The position numbers and the translations under genes were made by a program. Under the pieces are notes generated by a model that saw only the letters and a list, made by a program, of their open reading frames with translations, was not told where the DNA came from and did not search any database. Below are positions 1-12,286 of a stretch of DNA of 64,000 nucleotides, in pieces. The stretch is taken from NCBI GenBank assembly GCA_016617855.1, contig JAECUM010003705.1, forward strand, positions 98,561-162,560. Reading direction: 5' to 3'. Origin of the DNA: Megalonaias nervosa (Eukaryota; Mollusca; Bivalvia; Unionida; Unionidae). Numbering within the stretch: position 1 is the stretch's first letter; each line of letters opens with the position of its first letter.

Positions 1-39
1 GAGAATTGGGGTATCCATGATTTTTTGGCATGTGGCATG

Positions 40-560
40 AATCAGTGAATCACTGAAAAAGTCATGAAATTCACACCAAAATCGTGAGGGTTGGCAGCTA
101 TGTGAATTGTCTTAGCTTCATAATGATTCATCAAAAGTTTAAAGACAATTTTTAAAAAGGAGTTTAGGAAATAAGAGCAAATTAAAAAAATCAAATGTAA
201 ACCATAATGCAAATTTTCTATGAGACCTTGACCCCAAAGTTGAAGGGCAAGTAGGCATCTCACAATGAATTGTCACAGATTTGTAATGATTTATTCCATG
301 CATGATGGAACTACATCAAGGGTTTTGAAAGTATAAGCAAATGAAAGACTTGAACCAAAACTTAAACGCAAATGTTTGATTACTGTCACCTTCACTCCAA
401 GGTCAGAAGTGTAAACAAGGTCTTAAAATGAATCATCTTAGCTTAATAATGATTAATGCCAAGTATGATAAGAATCTATAACGTGGTCAAGGAAATATAA
501 GCAAATGGAAAAAAATTTAACCTAAACAATGACACAAATTTTCTATAACTATGACCTTGA
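40..560. repeat. Degenerate tandem repeat, unit about 160 bp, three copies
   Basis: Three diverged units share the same landmarks: a CAAATTTTCTAT-like start (near 209, 368 and 532), then a 'gaccttgaccccaaggt' segment, then 'cttagcttaataatgatt', then 'aagtataagcaaatg'. Spacing is about 160 bp. No coding potential is visible. The position left of the last FANCI exon seen makes it probable intron sequence, but that is inference. Confidence 0.7.
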
Positions 561-949
561 TCCCAAGGTTAAAGGGGCAAACTATTGATGACAATGACAA
601 TGCTATCACTGCTTAAAATGTGGCTGCCCTATCCAGGCATGAAAATGACAAATTTCAAAATTCCACTGAACAAAGAATCCCTCAATAATGCTGGACCAAT
701 GGGAACTGTTTTCAATCATTATTTGGGAGAAAAATTCCTGAAATTGAGGAATTCCCTTACCATTCTCATGCTTGTATGTCTCACTTCTCATAATATAGAC
801 TCAACAAACAATGTGTTCACAAACTTTGAAATACTGCTGAAATGGCCTGAAATCTAACCAAGTCATCTACGTAAAGATCAAACTATATCAAACAATTTTT
901 TTTTTCACCTTTAATATTTTTGATGTCCTAAATGTAAAACAAACAGTGT

Positions 950-1350
950 AATATAAAAATGAAAAAACTGCTACAATGTCATAAATCTAATCAGTTCATG
1001 TACATATGAATAGAAACATGCATATCAAATTTCAATTTACTTAACTGTACTCACAAGTTTTGGGTTTAAATTGAGTAAAAATATTCAAAACCTGTATTTA
1101 TGGCATCAAGATCTTATCAGGTCATCTGCATATAAAAACAAATATTTCATTTGTCAAAACTAAAGTTGTTTTTGTCTAATTGTGTTAGCATAATTTTTTG
1201 TTTATAAAGTTTACACATTTTTAATTCAAAGAAAAAAAGGTTAATGACCTGAAAATCTAATGGGTTCAACAAAACATCCTTACAAATATTCAAGGTAATT
1301 CTCATTTGAAAATGATGAGTTGTTTTTGTGCATTCTTGCTAACAACTTGC
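950..1350. repeat. Interspersed repeat, about 110-130 bp units
   Basis: Units carry the ordered words 'aaatctaatcaggtcat', 'catatgaatagaaa.atgc', 'aaatttcatttgtcaa' and 'gttttt.tg..taattgtgctaacaa'. The same order recurs at 24235-24360 and, in several tandem units, at 48130-49290, so this is one dispersed family in the window. No terminal repeats or coding sequence are evident. Confidence 0.65.
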
Positions 1351-1469
1351 TTGGGATGAGTGGATATATGAATGTTTACAGATATGGATGGACACACAGC
1401 AACAAAAACATTTTTTCCATTTCTGTTATCACACTGTACCAAGAGGTCATACTGTTTGCAACACATGCT

Positions 1470-1670
1470 GAGAAGCAATTCCCCTCTTTATGACTCATAA
1501 TCCTTGTTGCAAAAATAAAACCAGTTTGACTTATAAGCCATGTTGCAAAGTAACTCCAGTTTACGACTTGTAAGCCATGCTGTAAACCCGCTCTTTATGA
1601 CTTGTATAACATATTGCAAAGTAACTCCATTGTTTATGACTTGGAACCCATTCTGTTAAGCAACTCCTAC
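1470..1670. repeat. Short satellite array, unit about 45-50 bp
   Basis: Diverged copies of 'tttatgacttgtaa.cca' followed by 'tgctgt.aagcaactcc' recur four to five times. The same unit makes a second array at 4775-5015. Confidence 0.7.
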
Positions 1671-3470
1671 GTGCCAACCCCAAGATTGGCATCAGCATAA
1701 ATCTGAGCATAAAAAGGGTAATGTATACATGCCATAATTCCAATAAATTGTATGAAAAAAGTACATTTAGTTTTGCTATTAACCTAGTTAAAGTTAATGT
1801 CACAATGGGCCAAATCAATGTGGATTACTACCAGTATTTCATTTTGTGTCTCTGTGTGTGTGTGTGTGTGTGAGATCACTCAAAGTAATTAGTCTAGATA
1901 TCTAACGTGTGTGTGTGTGTGTAATTAGTCTAGATTTCTAACTCATATGCTATTCTTATGAAGCAGTCTTCTTTTTTTGGAATAGCCTCAAATTTATAAC
2001 AGAGTTCCTGCCACAAATTTATAAAAAGATTTAAGACCTTTCCAGACCATAAAAAATTTCCAGACCTAATCATGCGACAAGTTTATTGACCTGCACAGCC
2101 GACATGATGCTTTAGTCTTAAGTTTGGAAGGCCCTGTCCAGGCTTTTAAGTCATCAGCTTCTTCCCACAAGGGTTATAAACACAATGTCCAGGCATTCTT
2201 TAAATATCAGATCCACACAGGCACACAAAAAGATCAGTCCAAGAATGTTGAATCAAATAAAATCCAATGAAATTAAAATGAATACTCACTAGCACAACAC
2301 AAAACTTAACAAAATAATTCGTGAAAAAGGGTTAATACAGATCAGGAGAGCTGAAATTCAATGACTTTTCAATGACCAGTTTTCAGTGACTACTCAAGCT
2401 ATCAAGTGTTCTGCTTCAGTTACTAATTTAAATACAAGAAACAAATACAAAACCAATACAGAAATAAATAAATGTAACATGAAAGGGATAATGATATATA
2501 AATAGAAAATCATTGTAATGCAGATGATAACCATTACCCTTCAGCTTCTATACTTTCTTCTCCAGCTGCAGCTCCAGTGCTTTCACTTCAGAAATGCTGC
2601 CAGGATTTTATCGGGGTGGGGGTGGGGTGGGGTGGGGGGCAGGTACCAACTTGTTACGAAAATAAGGGGGGGAGTAGAACAAAAAGGAGGGAGAGGAGGA
2701 AATGACTATAGTTCACTATATACCTAGCACTACAATATCCATCTATCTTTCTTCCAGCTACACTCTGTTAGAGTCCTAATGAAATCAAAAATCAAAATCC
2801 TTAAAAGATGTTACCTCTAGTTGTATATGCATTAATCTGTTGATTTTTCTGAGCTTAATCTGTTCCTCACCAGCATATGAATATTGTTCTATGCTGAGAC
2901 TCCCCTGCTGATGGGGCATATACATAGCTAGCTTAGCCAGCTGGAACAAGTTTGGAAATTGTTCCTTATGTTTATTATGTACATTTTTTCACTGCTCATG
3001 GGTAATGTCTTTTCGGTACTTTAGCACCAAAATAAGATTTTTCACTAACATAAGCTCTGCTTACGTTTCACTTTTTTAAATCACTTGTTCTGATAGTGGT
3101 ATTTTGATCAAATAAATATATTTACTTCATAATTTTATTTTTAGATTATTTATTAAATTAATCTGAACCCTTATGAGGCTATATGTAGCTATGCTCAAGG
3201 TATTTTTAATGATGTATTTTTAATAAGAACTGTTATCATTTTTGGATTTACCCTCATTATTACGTATTTATGTTTTTGTTTTCTTTTTCCACTCTTAAAC
3301 CTTAAGATATTAATATAAAAGCTGATTAAAAATTGAAATCACAGTTTTCTGGACTTTGTGAATTTGCAAACATGTTAAAAATATAAACACTTTTTATTGT
3401 ACACTAAATTAAATACATTTGTGAAATCCCTATATTTCTTCAAGTGAATTCATTAGACAGTGAAAACATA

Positions 3471-3492
3471 TAATAATAATAATAATAATAAT
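3471..3492. repeat. AAT microsatellite
   Basis: Uninterrupted trinucleotide AAT repeats next to 'gaggactttgtatagcgcc'. Confidence 0.9.
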
Positions 3493-4356
3493 GAGGACTT
3501 TGTATAGCGCCTAATCTTTAGAAACTCTAAGCGCTTTACAACATTTGACAACACTTAAAAAAACATATATAATGATACGATTACAAAATTAAAAACAAAC
3601 ACCTGGAAAGTAGAAACAGAAAATATGCTGTAAATATTTATATCCCCATGTCATTCATATCTAGGATAATTTGGTGGTAAATCATCATCGATTGTACATT
3701 AGAATTCACCTTGCACTGATTTACTCCGAAAAAAATATAATCCATATGAATCAAAGAATATAAATCTGTGTTACTATTCATTGTTTAAATTGCTCTTGTT
3801 CTTCTACCTGTAAGCTGAGTAGTAAATAAAATATCCGCCCAATACATTAAAACACTCCTCAAGAATAAGACGGAGTTAATCCGTGTTTATAAATCCAGAG
3901 ATTTTTTGCTAACAATCAGCAAATGACTAGTCCAGAAGTTTACACCTCTTATGTTGGTGATCAGACCTATTATAATTACATATCTAGTTTTTGAAAAGGT
4001 ATGAATTTGTTACATGGTGTGCCGATTTTGGTCAAAAAGTTGACATACATTTGCAGTGTAACATATTTTCGAGCTTTCAAAATGACATCAGTTCCAGTTC
4101 TGATTACATGCATGACACACTCAGTTCAAAGCTCAATTTCAGTAAAACTGCATCAGCTAAAATTCTCACTTTTAACACTTTTCTAGCTCCAATAATTTGA
4201 TGTAATTAATAGCTTTAAAATAAATTGCTATCAAAATCACCAGCCAGTAAGCCTATTTGCCGAACTGAATCATCTAATATGACCCATGCCAGGATTTGGC
4301 CTTTACGATTGTCTAGGTAGCCCATATTTTAAACGTGCATTTGTAAAACTTCCTCG

Positions 4357-4598
4357 ATGCAGGGTTCGAACTATGACAGAATGTCTTGTCCAGGACCCAA
4401 TGTGACAATTAAACTTATTGAAGGGAAAGAGTGTTAATGACATCATGTGAAAGGGAACAATGAAAATTTAAGACTTTTTCCAGACTTTTTAGTCCTTTTT
4501 GAAAATTTTTTCCAGACCTTTTCAAGGCCTGGAAAAGCAATTTTCAAATTTAAGACTTTTTCCAGAATTCCAGACCCGCGTGGGAACCCTGCCTGTTA
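4357..4598. mobile_element. Possible small hAT-like MITE
   Basis: The left end begins GCAGGGTTCGAAC and the right end reads GTGGGAACCCTGC, giving short inverted termini of the CAGGGTT type common in hAT elements. The interior is rich in 'aagactttttccagac' and 'cctggaaaag' words that also occur near 2018-2160 and 46850-46910. No clean target duplication is visible, so the call is tentative. Confidence 0.35.
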
Positions 4599-4774
4599 TA
4601 AGATGTGTGGAAATTAAAGACGTGATAAAAATTACAAGCAACTTTTTATTACTTAATTTTTATTTTCTTTTTAATGTACCAAAAAAGCATAATCCATATA
4701 CAGACAAGCACAAGATATAATAAGCTGAAAATACATAATAATTACACCAAAAATGTAATGCTGGTAGGTATGAG

Positions 4775-5015
4775 TAACCCACTTTTTATGACTCGACACC
4801 AACTCTTTGAAGGAAGCCAACTTCTAACCAATGCTGTGAAGCAACTCTATTGTACATTACTTTTGTAACCCATGCTATGAAGTAACCTTACTGTTTATGA
4901 CTTGTAACGCATGCTGTGAAGCAACTGACTTGTTATTACTTGTAACCCATGCTGTTAAGTAACCCCATTTTATATCTGACTTGTAACCATGCTGTGAAGT
5001 AACCACACTGTTGAT
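4775..5015. repeat. Short satellite array, unit about 45-50 bp (second copy)
   Basis: Five to six diverged units with the words 'tttatgacttgtaaccca' and 'tgctgtgaagtaacc'. Same family as the array at 1470-1670, about 3.3 kb away. Confidence 0.75.
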
Positions 5016-5440
5016 GACTTGCAAAATTATCAGCACAAAAGCAGTTTCACCAATCTATGTCATAAGCATACAGAGAGCTTCTGGCGTCTTGATAGTTGCC
5101 TTGTGTGACAGCCAATCACTGCTATTGGTCAACATATAAATCAGAACTGCCAGAACAAGAAAATCACCTCAGATTAATAGCTACTGCTTCAGTATGTTTG
5201 GTGTGCTACATCATTTTCACAAGATATTACTTATAGCATTTATGGGCAAAAATTTCCTTTGAATAAGAAGCTACCATCTTGAAAATGCCAGATTCGAGTT
5301 CAATTTGTTTTGCCTCTAATTTTGCTATAACCAATGTCTTACCAAAAAAATTAGGTCCACCAAATGGCACGAAAGTAGTCGCTACTTACCTCAACTAAAA
5401 ACTACTGACAGTGTGAATGATTTTTTTCCGAACACTTTAC

Positions 5441-5492
5441 ACAATTTTTTCAATATGACAGAGGCTGAGATTCAAAGCTAAGGCAGAAACAC
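5441..5492 (-). CDS. FANCI: Possible FANCI exon 9 (partial gene, boundaries uncertain)
   Basis: On the minus strand a CTGCAG acceptor is followed by VSALALNLSLCHIEKI and a GTAAAG donor. The peptide fits the vertebrate FANCI stretch FSIALLLSVTRIQRF, which follows the part encoded by exon 8. Problem: exon 8 ends between codons, while this exon needs one carried base. An upstream phase-0 acceptor near 5561 would give the longer reading IPSVLKFSISPF...ITAGVSALALN, which also contains the family-like SPF. One of the two boundaries is therefore misplaced. Confidence 0.5.
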
Positions 5493-5660
5493 CTGCAGTG
5501 ATCCAAATGCTTGTGATATAGAATGGTGAAATTGAGAACTTTAACACAGAAGGTATCTTGATGTGAATGATACTGCTGCCAGCAAAAAATGATATGCATG
5601 TCCTGACATCTGCTAAATGCAAGTTCAACAATAGGTGTACAAATGTTAAGGAAATGAGAC

Positions 5661-5793
5661 CTTTAGAATTTTGACGAATTCCTTGCCAAGCTCTTGATCT
5701 TGCTTAACAGCGAAACTGATATGGAGAATGATTGTTCCCTCTGTATGACGTAAAGTCTCCACATGGCTCTGTTCATCATCTAATAAGTCCTCA
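5661..5793 (-). CDS. FANCI: FANCI exon 8: Fanconi anaemia group I protein, N-terminal solenoid
   Basis: The exon encodes 44 residues plus one carried base: [19 protein letters not shown] followed by [20 protein letters not shown] and VKILK. Vertebrate FANCI has [20 protein letters not shown] at this place, a near-exact match. The acceptor is TTACAG; the donor is GTCTCA, which is weak and is the main doubt about the 3' edge. Its first base completes the Ser codon begun by exon 7. FANCI pairs with FANCD2 in the clamp that is monoubiquitinated during interstrand crosslink repair in the nucleus; this exon lies in the N-terminal helical solenoid. Confidence 0.92.
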
Positions 5794-6153
5794 CTGTAAG
5801 TAAACAACAAACATTCAGCAGGATACAGTGTCCTGTGTGTAAATGGTATAATGATGATGCAGACAAGGCACCAGGCCAGATTCCCAAAATTTGTTGAGCA
5901 AAACACTCAGTTTAAAAGCCTTAACACAGATGTGATACTTAAGGTATGTCTACATCATTGAAATTTAGAAGAGATATATGGCACAAGAAGTTTTAAAGTT
6001 CTGTGATCCTAGTTTTATTGTAATTAAAATTACAGACTGTCAATTTCTTGGATGTGGCCTTGAACTTGAGTATCTGGCTCAAAAGGTTTAGAGAATACCA
6101 GGCCTGGAATTGAGGCATATCAGTGTAGAAAGTTTAGGAATATGATAAAAGTA

Positions 6154-6350
6154 CAGTGAAACCCTGCCATATAGCACACTTCATTATAGCAAAAATTCAG
6201 AGACAACATGACTGTGGCATGGCTCCCAACATTTCACATATATTTTTTTTTGTACACAAAAAATAATGTGTAAAAAGTTCAGTCATTTTGGGGAAGAGAT
6301 CATGTATGAATCTGAATATAACACAATCATGGATCCCAAAATTTACAATA
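6154..6350 (+). mobile_element. Solitary left end of a Tc1/pogo-like element
   Basis: After a TA dinucleotide the sequence begins CAGTGAAACCCTGCC and continues with 'atagcacact', 'tggcatggctccc' and 'ttttggggaagagatc'. The same ordered words appear, reversed, in the right end of the element at 35673-38003. No matching right end was seen nearby, so this is a truncated copy. Confidence 0.55.
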
Positions 6351-7856
6351 ATTTCACCAATTTCTTTAAGTTTTGTGCCAAGATGTGCTGTATTCTTGAA
6401 GAAAAAAAGAGACTTGCATCTTTCTTTATATAAAATAGTTGTTAAACATTTCTATTTTCAATTTCATTTCAAATATACCAGTAGTCACTCTCTGTACTTT
6501 GATTTTAGTTTATTTCTGAAAGATGTCAGCTCATAAGTGTTAATCTTATTATTATTGACCCATAACAATAAAGCCATTAAGTTTTATTTATGTTTGACTT
6601 CAATGCATTCTGTGTACAATCGTTGCTCAAACCACTGGATAACGGTAAACAGAGATATAAAGCTTTTACTTTAAATGAGAAACTTGAGACCTTGGACAAG
6701 ATTAAGCCCTGTGTATAACAAATATAAACAGCTCAAGATTTAGGTGTTCATGAGCTGACCATCTGAGGATGGAAAAGCAACTGAAAATCATTAAGATTTT
6801 CAAAAGCAATAAAATATTCTGATCTGCAGCAGAGAAATTCTAGCAGTATGAAATTTATACAGATAACATTTATTGATCTTGGGATGTACCTGTGCATCCA
6901 TATTGAACCATAAATGTGCTTCATCTTTTCTTAAGTAAGTTTGCTATACATAATGATCTGTGACAAAACTGCTAAATATTACACTTCTGTATTCATATTT
7001 TCGATGGAATTATTATAGATTCACTCTCACACATGCAATGAGATCATTTGGTGAGTACATGGTGTTCATAATGTCACCATTCAAGTTATACATTAGATAT
7101 GAACATATATGTACCAAATCGTGTTTCTCTGAATAATGTAAAATAGTACATAAGCAATCTCTTATCTTTTCGCTACAAGTATATTTCTTGTTCAATATTC
7201 ATTGATTTAAGATGGTAACTGTGCCAATGAAGCACACAGTTTTGCACAGACTTTTATTAACCATGCCATTTTTTGGTGCTTGCAGTATTTTCTTCAACTA
7301 ACTGACTTGGTTGGTTACAGCATTATTTGGTACATAGCATGACAACATTTGGTGGACCCTGACCATTGTGTAATAATGGAGTTACACTGTAACAGCTGTC
7401 TTGAGAAACCACACATTTTGACAACAAAATCGGTTGCTTCAGGCAGGTGCTCTCTTTTAACAAGTTTGTGCAAAGGACCAGTTTCAAGGGTCGAAATTCA
7501 ACAATGTTTACGAAGGAAAAATCACTGTATATATATTCCTTATTCATTGTCCTGGTTAAAAATATTGCACGCATTAATCTGAAAAAATGTTATATAGAAA
7601 TATGGATATAAATCTCTCATAAAACATTCAGATTTCTTTTTGAAGATCACATGTACATGTATTAGCATATGAACGGCAAAAATTAACCCAGGTGATATAT
7701 ATTTATCCTGTCTATAAGTTAACTTCACTTCTTTCTATTACATTCATTCTATCTTCCAGTATTAAAAGTTTTCTTTTTTTACTGGATGCTCAATCATTAT
7801 TACTGAGGTATTAATTTTATCATTGATAAATTACAAAAATGGCTGTAGCAGTTCTG

Positions 7857-7890
<34 letters not shown>
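7857..7890. repeat. TA/CA microsatellite
   Basis: TA repeats run directly into a CA run. Confidence 0.85.
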
Positions 7891-7891
<1 letters not shown>

Positions 7892-8046
7892 TCCATACTA
7901 ATGAATGAAATAAAAATCCATAATTAACAAATACAGAAACAGAAGAAATTAATTTAGAGGCAACAGCCAAAGGTTTAATTCACAGATGACATATATGGAT
8001 TAACAATATAAGCAAAGGGTGTAATTAGCTGCACTAAGGTGAACAG

Positions 8047-8301
8047 ATGACAGATTTCATTCAACCATGGTGTTATGGATCAACTCTAAAGACAAATGAT
8101 GTACTTGATCACTACAATGAAGACTTCTCTAAAGAGATCTCTCATTATGACATCGTCACTGTGCAAGTTTTAACAAAAGACAATACAACCATTTGCTGTG
8201 ACTGTATATGGCCAATACTATTTTCTTTGAAGAAAGAAGTTAATTTCAAGGAGTATTTACATGACTTGGGCATTACAACAGCAGTTAGTGACGTGCTTTA
8301 G
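8047..8301 (+). CDS. Unrecognised 84-codon reading frame, possibly a relic
   Basis: An ATG-started frame (MTDFIQPWCYGSTLKTNDVL...) has a balanced residue composition, with WCYG, a CCDC cluster and alternating acidic and hydrophobic residues. This is unlike the low-complexity frames around it. I do not recognise the family. It lies in FANCI intron 7 on the opposite strand and has no clear splice partners. It could be a fragment of a transposon protein or chance. Confidence 0.25.
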   Translation: MTDFIQPWCYGSTLKTNDVLDHYNEDFSKEISHYDIVTVQVLTKDNTTICCDCIWPILFSLKKEVNFKEYLHDLGITTAVSDVL

Positions 8302-9439
8302 TGTGATTTACAGTCTGTAACACATGATACTACCTGCAAGACCAGTAAAATTTATGAAACCAGTAGCCAGCTACAGCCTTTACATTTTAAGTGGTTGTGG
8401 TTACAAATGATTAAATAAAAGTCAGTGTTGCCTGTTTTTGCGATACAGTCGTTCTAGTAGTACAAAACAATCTGCACTTTCCCTGTGGACCCTCTGAAGT
8501 AATCATTTTTACAAAGAATTAAAACAAAGTCAGTTGTGTTTATATCTGTTTTTGCAATGTTACTGTTCATAGCCATGTCAAAATGCCAAACATTCATGGC
8601 TGTTAGTTGCATTCTGCAGGTGGTTGCTCGGATCAGTGCATTTAAATGATACAATTGATCCATGGATTATGATAGTGATCGTAAATGAGAGGTGGTCACT
8701 GATAGCAGAGGTCACTCAAGACAGGCACTGTACCAGTTTCAGTTAAATACAGCCACTTACACTTAAGATAAATGACTTTCAAAACTTTAACACATGACCA
8801 TAATATTATTGATGATGACAACTAGGTCCATAACCACAATAACCACTTTCATTTAGGACCAACTATACAATATAAGAAGTCTTTTAACGAAAACCCAATG
8901 AGCAGCACCATTTTCATTTAGGATGAACTAGATGCTGGGATAAATCTGTGTATAAAGTTTCATGGCAATCCTCAAAATAGCTTAGGAGCAGTAACAATAA
9001 CAAACTTGAGCTACCAGACAGATGATGGGCTACAGATAATCCATGGTTTGTGACATCTTCAATGGGCTTAAGATAACAACAAAAACTTCCATATCTGGTA
9101 ATCAACAAAAAAACAACTAATTCACCATATGCACCACAATGGAGGTGGGAAACACTGATATTTGTCCCAAAAAAATGGAATAGCTTAAAGCTATTGTAAT
9201 AATAAAAATCCCATGCCTTCATTTCTGAACTATAATTTGTTTCGATTAAAAATACTACATAAAATACAGTGAAGAGAGAATCCTCCATTAGTGTTCATCA
9301 GTTGACTCACCTCAGGTTCAGGGCTCAAGATTTACCTGTAGATCCGTAAAAAGTTATTTTCAATGTCAACTAATGTACAAATGGTGGGAGGTGGAGGGGG
9401 ACACTAGATAATTCATTTTGTTTTTATATGTAGGTAAAG

Positions 9440-9560
9440 TGCCCTGCTGAAGACACATAATAGCTGTCAACAACCTGGTCTGATCCAATTGTAGGATCTG
9501 ATCCTGCATCCTTCCAATCATAAGTCTAACACTCTAAGCACTGAGACACTGCAGCTCCTG
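9440..9560 (-). mobile_element. tRNA-headed SINE fragment
   Basis: The reverse complement begins 'ggagctgcagtgtctcagtg', then 'cttagagtgttagact' (A-box-like), and 'ggatcagatcc' (B-box-like, compare GGTTCGAATCC), followed by a body ending near 'gcagggcactttacctac'. This is the layout of a tRNA-derived SINE head. Target duplications were not found. Confidence 0.6.
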
Positions 9561-11099
9561 TCTCTTTAGTTGTCTATCTAGTACAACATGCAGAGAGCAC
9601 ATCACGACTATTATGCATACCAAAACCTGCAGGGGTCACACAAGATATCATTCTAATGTAAGAATTAAAATTAATTATGATTTCATTTGAAACTTAAACA
9701 ATTTAATTTATATTTTATTAATTTAATGATATTTAAGAAAGAGTAGAGAAAGAGAACACCATGTAAAATGGTTTTACCAAATACTACTTACAGATATGTA
9801 TATGTGTGTGTTTGTGTGTCTATAGGACCGAATTTTTTCTGCTATTGTTAAGGCACAAGATTAATTTTATAGTTTGTATGGACAGAGATGGGCAACTCCC
9901 AATACGCAATCGAAAATGAGTTCCCTGTTTACTTGGACCATACCAAATTGCAGATACAAAATATACAAAAAAGCTATTTTTTACCCTATATTGTAACATC
10001 CTAGTTGTAAACCAACTTTGCGCACGTATATCCTAAGGAAAAATGATAAACATCTGTGTCGCCCTTAACATGTATTGCAAACCCAGTTCCCTCAATTATC
10101 TAAAACTTGAAAATACATATATATGAGACAGAAAAGAGGTTAAAAACCACCTGACCAAAAAAATTAAAACTGTCCACCTTTCCCACTTGTGTCAAGGTCT
10201 TCAAGCATGTAAAGTATGAGAATAGCCAATACCAATGGTCTGCCCTGGTGAAGAAAGACTTGCTTTCAGCTAGCAAATTGACAAAACTAACCACTCGAAT
10301 GACTTTAATAGCTGTCCTCAGCAAAGACTTTTATTAACCAGATTATTATCAATGGGTGGGTACCCGAGTACCTGGATACTCATTGGCATCTTTAATGACA
10401 TTGTACTGCTATCATAGGTTAGATCTAGTGTGCAGTAAAGGCTAATTTGAGAGACATCTGCTATGCAGTCACATGCCAATTACAACCAAAATCATCAGCC
10501 AAAGATTGATTTTACTGTATAAATGCACTGGCATAAGCTGCCACTTGCTAAAGGTAACCAGTGATCAACATCTTTCTTGAACAATGTTTCAACACTGCTA
10601 CGAACAACTGTATTGCAGAAACCAGATATAAACACTACAAACCTTTATTTAATCCTTTATAACCATCATTTCTGACTAGAGTCTGCTGGTGTAGTGCAGA
10701 TTGTTCCAAACCAAGATAAAAGAGGGAAAAAGTTTAACCTGATTACTGGTTTCATTAGATTTATAAGGTAAATTTGTATGCCACAGAGTGTAAACCAGAC
10801 TTATGTACATGTCACAAACTGTGCCTGTAGTGCCATGGTGATCAAAATTCCTATTACAATTAACCATTCCATCTTTAATAGATTAGCAATCATGGATGCA
10901 CACAGTCAATTTAAATTTTTCATATTGCTTATTTGTTGTAGAAACACACAATGCTGATAACGTTGTAAGGAAATATTTTCTCACCCTGCTTTATATTCAC
11001 AGTATGATAGGTCTGTGGAGTTACAATATGTAATTGCTGGGGATGAATGAGGTAAAGACAATGTAACTGCTAATTTCACCCTCTGCTACTGTTGGCATA

Positions 11100-11440
11100 G
11101 ATAGATGGTTTCATTGCTTTAAGTTTGTCAAGGTGGGTTATACTAAGTGTGAGCAGAAGTAATTTGGAAAGGATTAAATTCATTCACTGATTATGGATGG
11201 GTTACTAGACAGCCCAATCAGCATAAAATAATAAACATTACTTTTAATCTCTCCACAAGGCATGTTCTGATTCAGTGCTTAAAGTTGTCGAGATGGATTA
11301 GTCTATACTGTGTATAATCAAAAGTAATTTGGACAGGATTAAAGATGTTAATTGATTATGGATGGACTATGCAAGAACTCAAGTGACATAAAACTGGGTC
11401 TGTTTGACATTTTGGTGTTAAAAGTTTGTTGAGATATCTA
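11100..11440. repeat. Approximate tandem duplication, about 160-bp unit
   Basis: Near 11117 and 11277 the same order of words occurs: 'ctttaagtttgtcaaggtgg', 'agaagtaatttggaaaggat', 'tgattatggatgg' and 'cataaaa'. A third partial copy starts near 11423. Non-coding. Confidence 0.6.
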
Positions 11441-11639
11441 TGTGTGCCAATGTCAAAACATCAATATCCAAGCAACCGAAATATCAGAAAATCCAATGAC
11501 TAAAGTCTGATCGTAAAATTCACTGCAAAGTTTAGTTGGGGATAGGAGTGGTAACAAACATTACTACTGACATCACTGTTTAACAATGTGTTCCCAGAGC
11601 GAACTAATAATAAGGACAGATTTATGACAATACATTTTT

Positions 11640-11945
11640 GTTAACTTTACATATCAAATGGGGAACTTAAGAAGATAACCTTTGTCTTGAACATGTACAG
11701 ATGACATATCATTGATGGCATGCTAGTACAATATGACACTAGACTGGGCTCAATATGGAACTGACTACAGGATAACCAGTCAATTTGACCGATCTGATCA
11801 TTTGACTGCTTGGATTGACTACGCAAATATGTTTAAGGCAAGCACTCATATGATTCATACTGCAACATTCCTCGATTGAGGTTTTCCACCTCCTCTGAAA
11901 ATTCCTGTAAGAACCCAGTCAAATGAACTCCTGACCAGCTTAAGT
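11640..11945. repeat. Dispersed repeat, copy 1 (partner near 46.3-46.74 kb)
   Basis: Shares ordered words with 46380-46740, for example 'caatacattttt.ttaa.tt', 'actgactac.caaatatgttta', 'gcaagcac.ca.atg.ttca' and a shared end 'aactcctgacc.g.tta'. Non-coding; no terminal repeats identified. Confidence 0.55.
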
Positions 11946-12104
11946 ATGACTCAGCTATGTATCATTCCCACAGCAGCAGCAGGTGTTGCCCATAACTTTG
12001 ATCAATTACTATAAAATCAAGACCTTTCCTGGTTGAGAACAAATCTATTTTTTCTCCTGATTTCCCCATAACATAATAAGTCTGGTACATGTACTTATGC
12101 ACAT

Positions 12105-12170
12105 ACATACAGACATATATACATACATACATACATATATTCATGCATACATACATACATACATAAACAC
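12105..12170. repeat. ATAC tetranucleotide repeat
   Basis: Imperfect run of CATA/ATAC units immediately left of FANCI exon 7. It creates a spurious Met-Tyr-Val-Cys repeat reading frame on the minus strand. Confidence 0.85.
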
Positions 12171-12197
12171 ACACAAGAATAACAAATTATAGCTTAC

Positions 12198-12286
12198 CTA
12201 CATTCTTGTTGTTGGCTTGGTTTATGTGTCTTATCCATCTCAACAAAGTGACTGATGATTCCTTCCAGGACTTTTCTCTTGTGTCC
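12198..12286 (-). CDS. FANCI: FANCI exon 7
   Basis: The exon encodes GHKRKVLEGIISHFVEMDKT then HKPSQQQEC plus two carried bases. Vertebrate FANCI reads [20 protein letters not shown] at this point, directly after the LSSK that ends exon 6. Acceptor is CATATAG, donor is GTAAGC. Phase 0 at entry matches exon 6, and the two carried bases join the T of exon 8 to give Ser. The exon is short and separated from its neighbours by introns of 6.4 and 12.6 kb. Confidence 0.93.

Larger units (their letters stand above)
561..5440. other. Non-coding stretch, probable FANCI intron with repeats
   Basis: I find no exon here that continues FANCI and no other gene. It holds interspersed repeats (about 950-1350), two arrays of a 45-50 bp satellite (about 1470-1670 and 4775-5015), GT runs near 1856-1920, a G-rich patch near 2615-2700, an AAT microsatellite (3471-3492) and a possible small hAT-like MITE (4357-4598). 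Open frames here are short and match no family I know. Confidence 0.6.
5794..12197 (-). other. FANCI: FANCI intron 7 (about 6.4 kb)
   Basis: Bounded by the exon 7 donor (GTAAGC) and the exon 8 acceptor (TTACAG). It holds one terminus of a Tc1/pogo-like element (6154-6350), a TA/CA microsatellite (7857-7890), a tRNA-headed SINE (9440-9560), approximate tandem units (11100-11440), a dispersed repeat also found near 46.3 kb (11640-11945) and an ATAC repeat (12105-12170). Around 8720-9300 is repetitive-looking AT-rich sequence without a supportable gene. The reading frame at 8047-8301 is listed separately. Confidence 0.7.

Noticed and set aside
2780..2830. Minus-strand TSFKDFDF, similar to the next FANCI segment (SFKDLQ)
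   Set aside because: Stop codon follows at once and no splice sites fit; chance match.
8914..9288. 124-codon minus-strand frame
   Set aside because: Leucine run from low-complexity sequence in an AT-rich repetitive stretch; no family match or splice signals.
11962..12174. Met-Tyr-Val-Cys repeat protein
   Set aside because: Translation of an ATAC microsatellite; the same applies to 34821-35060.
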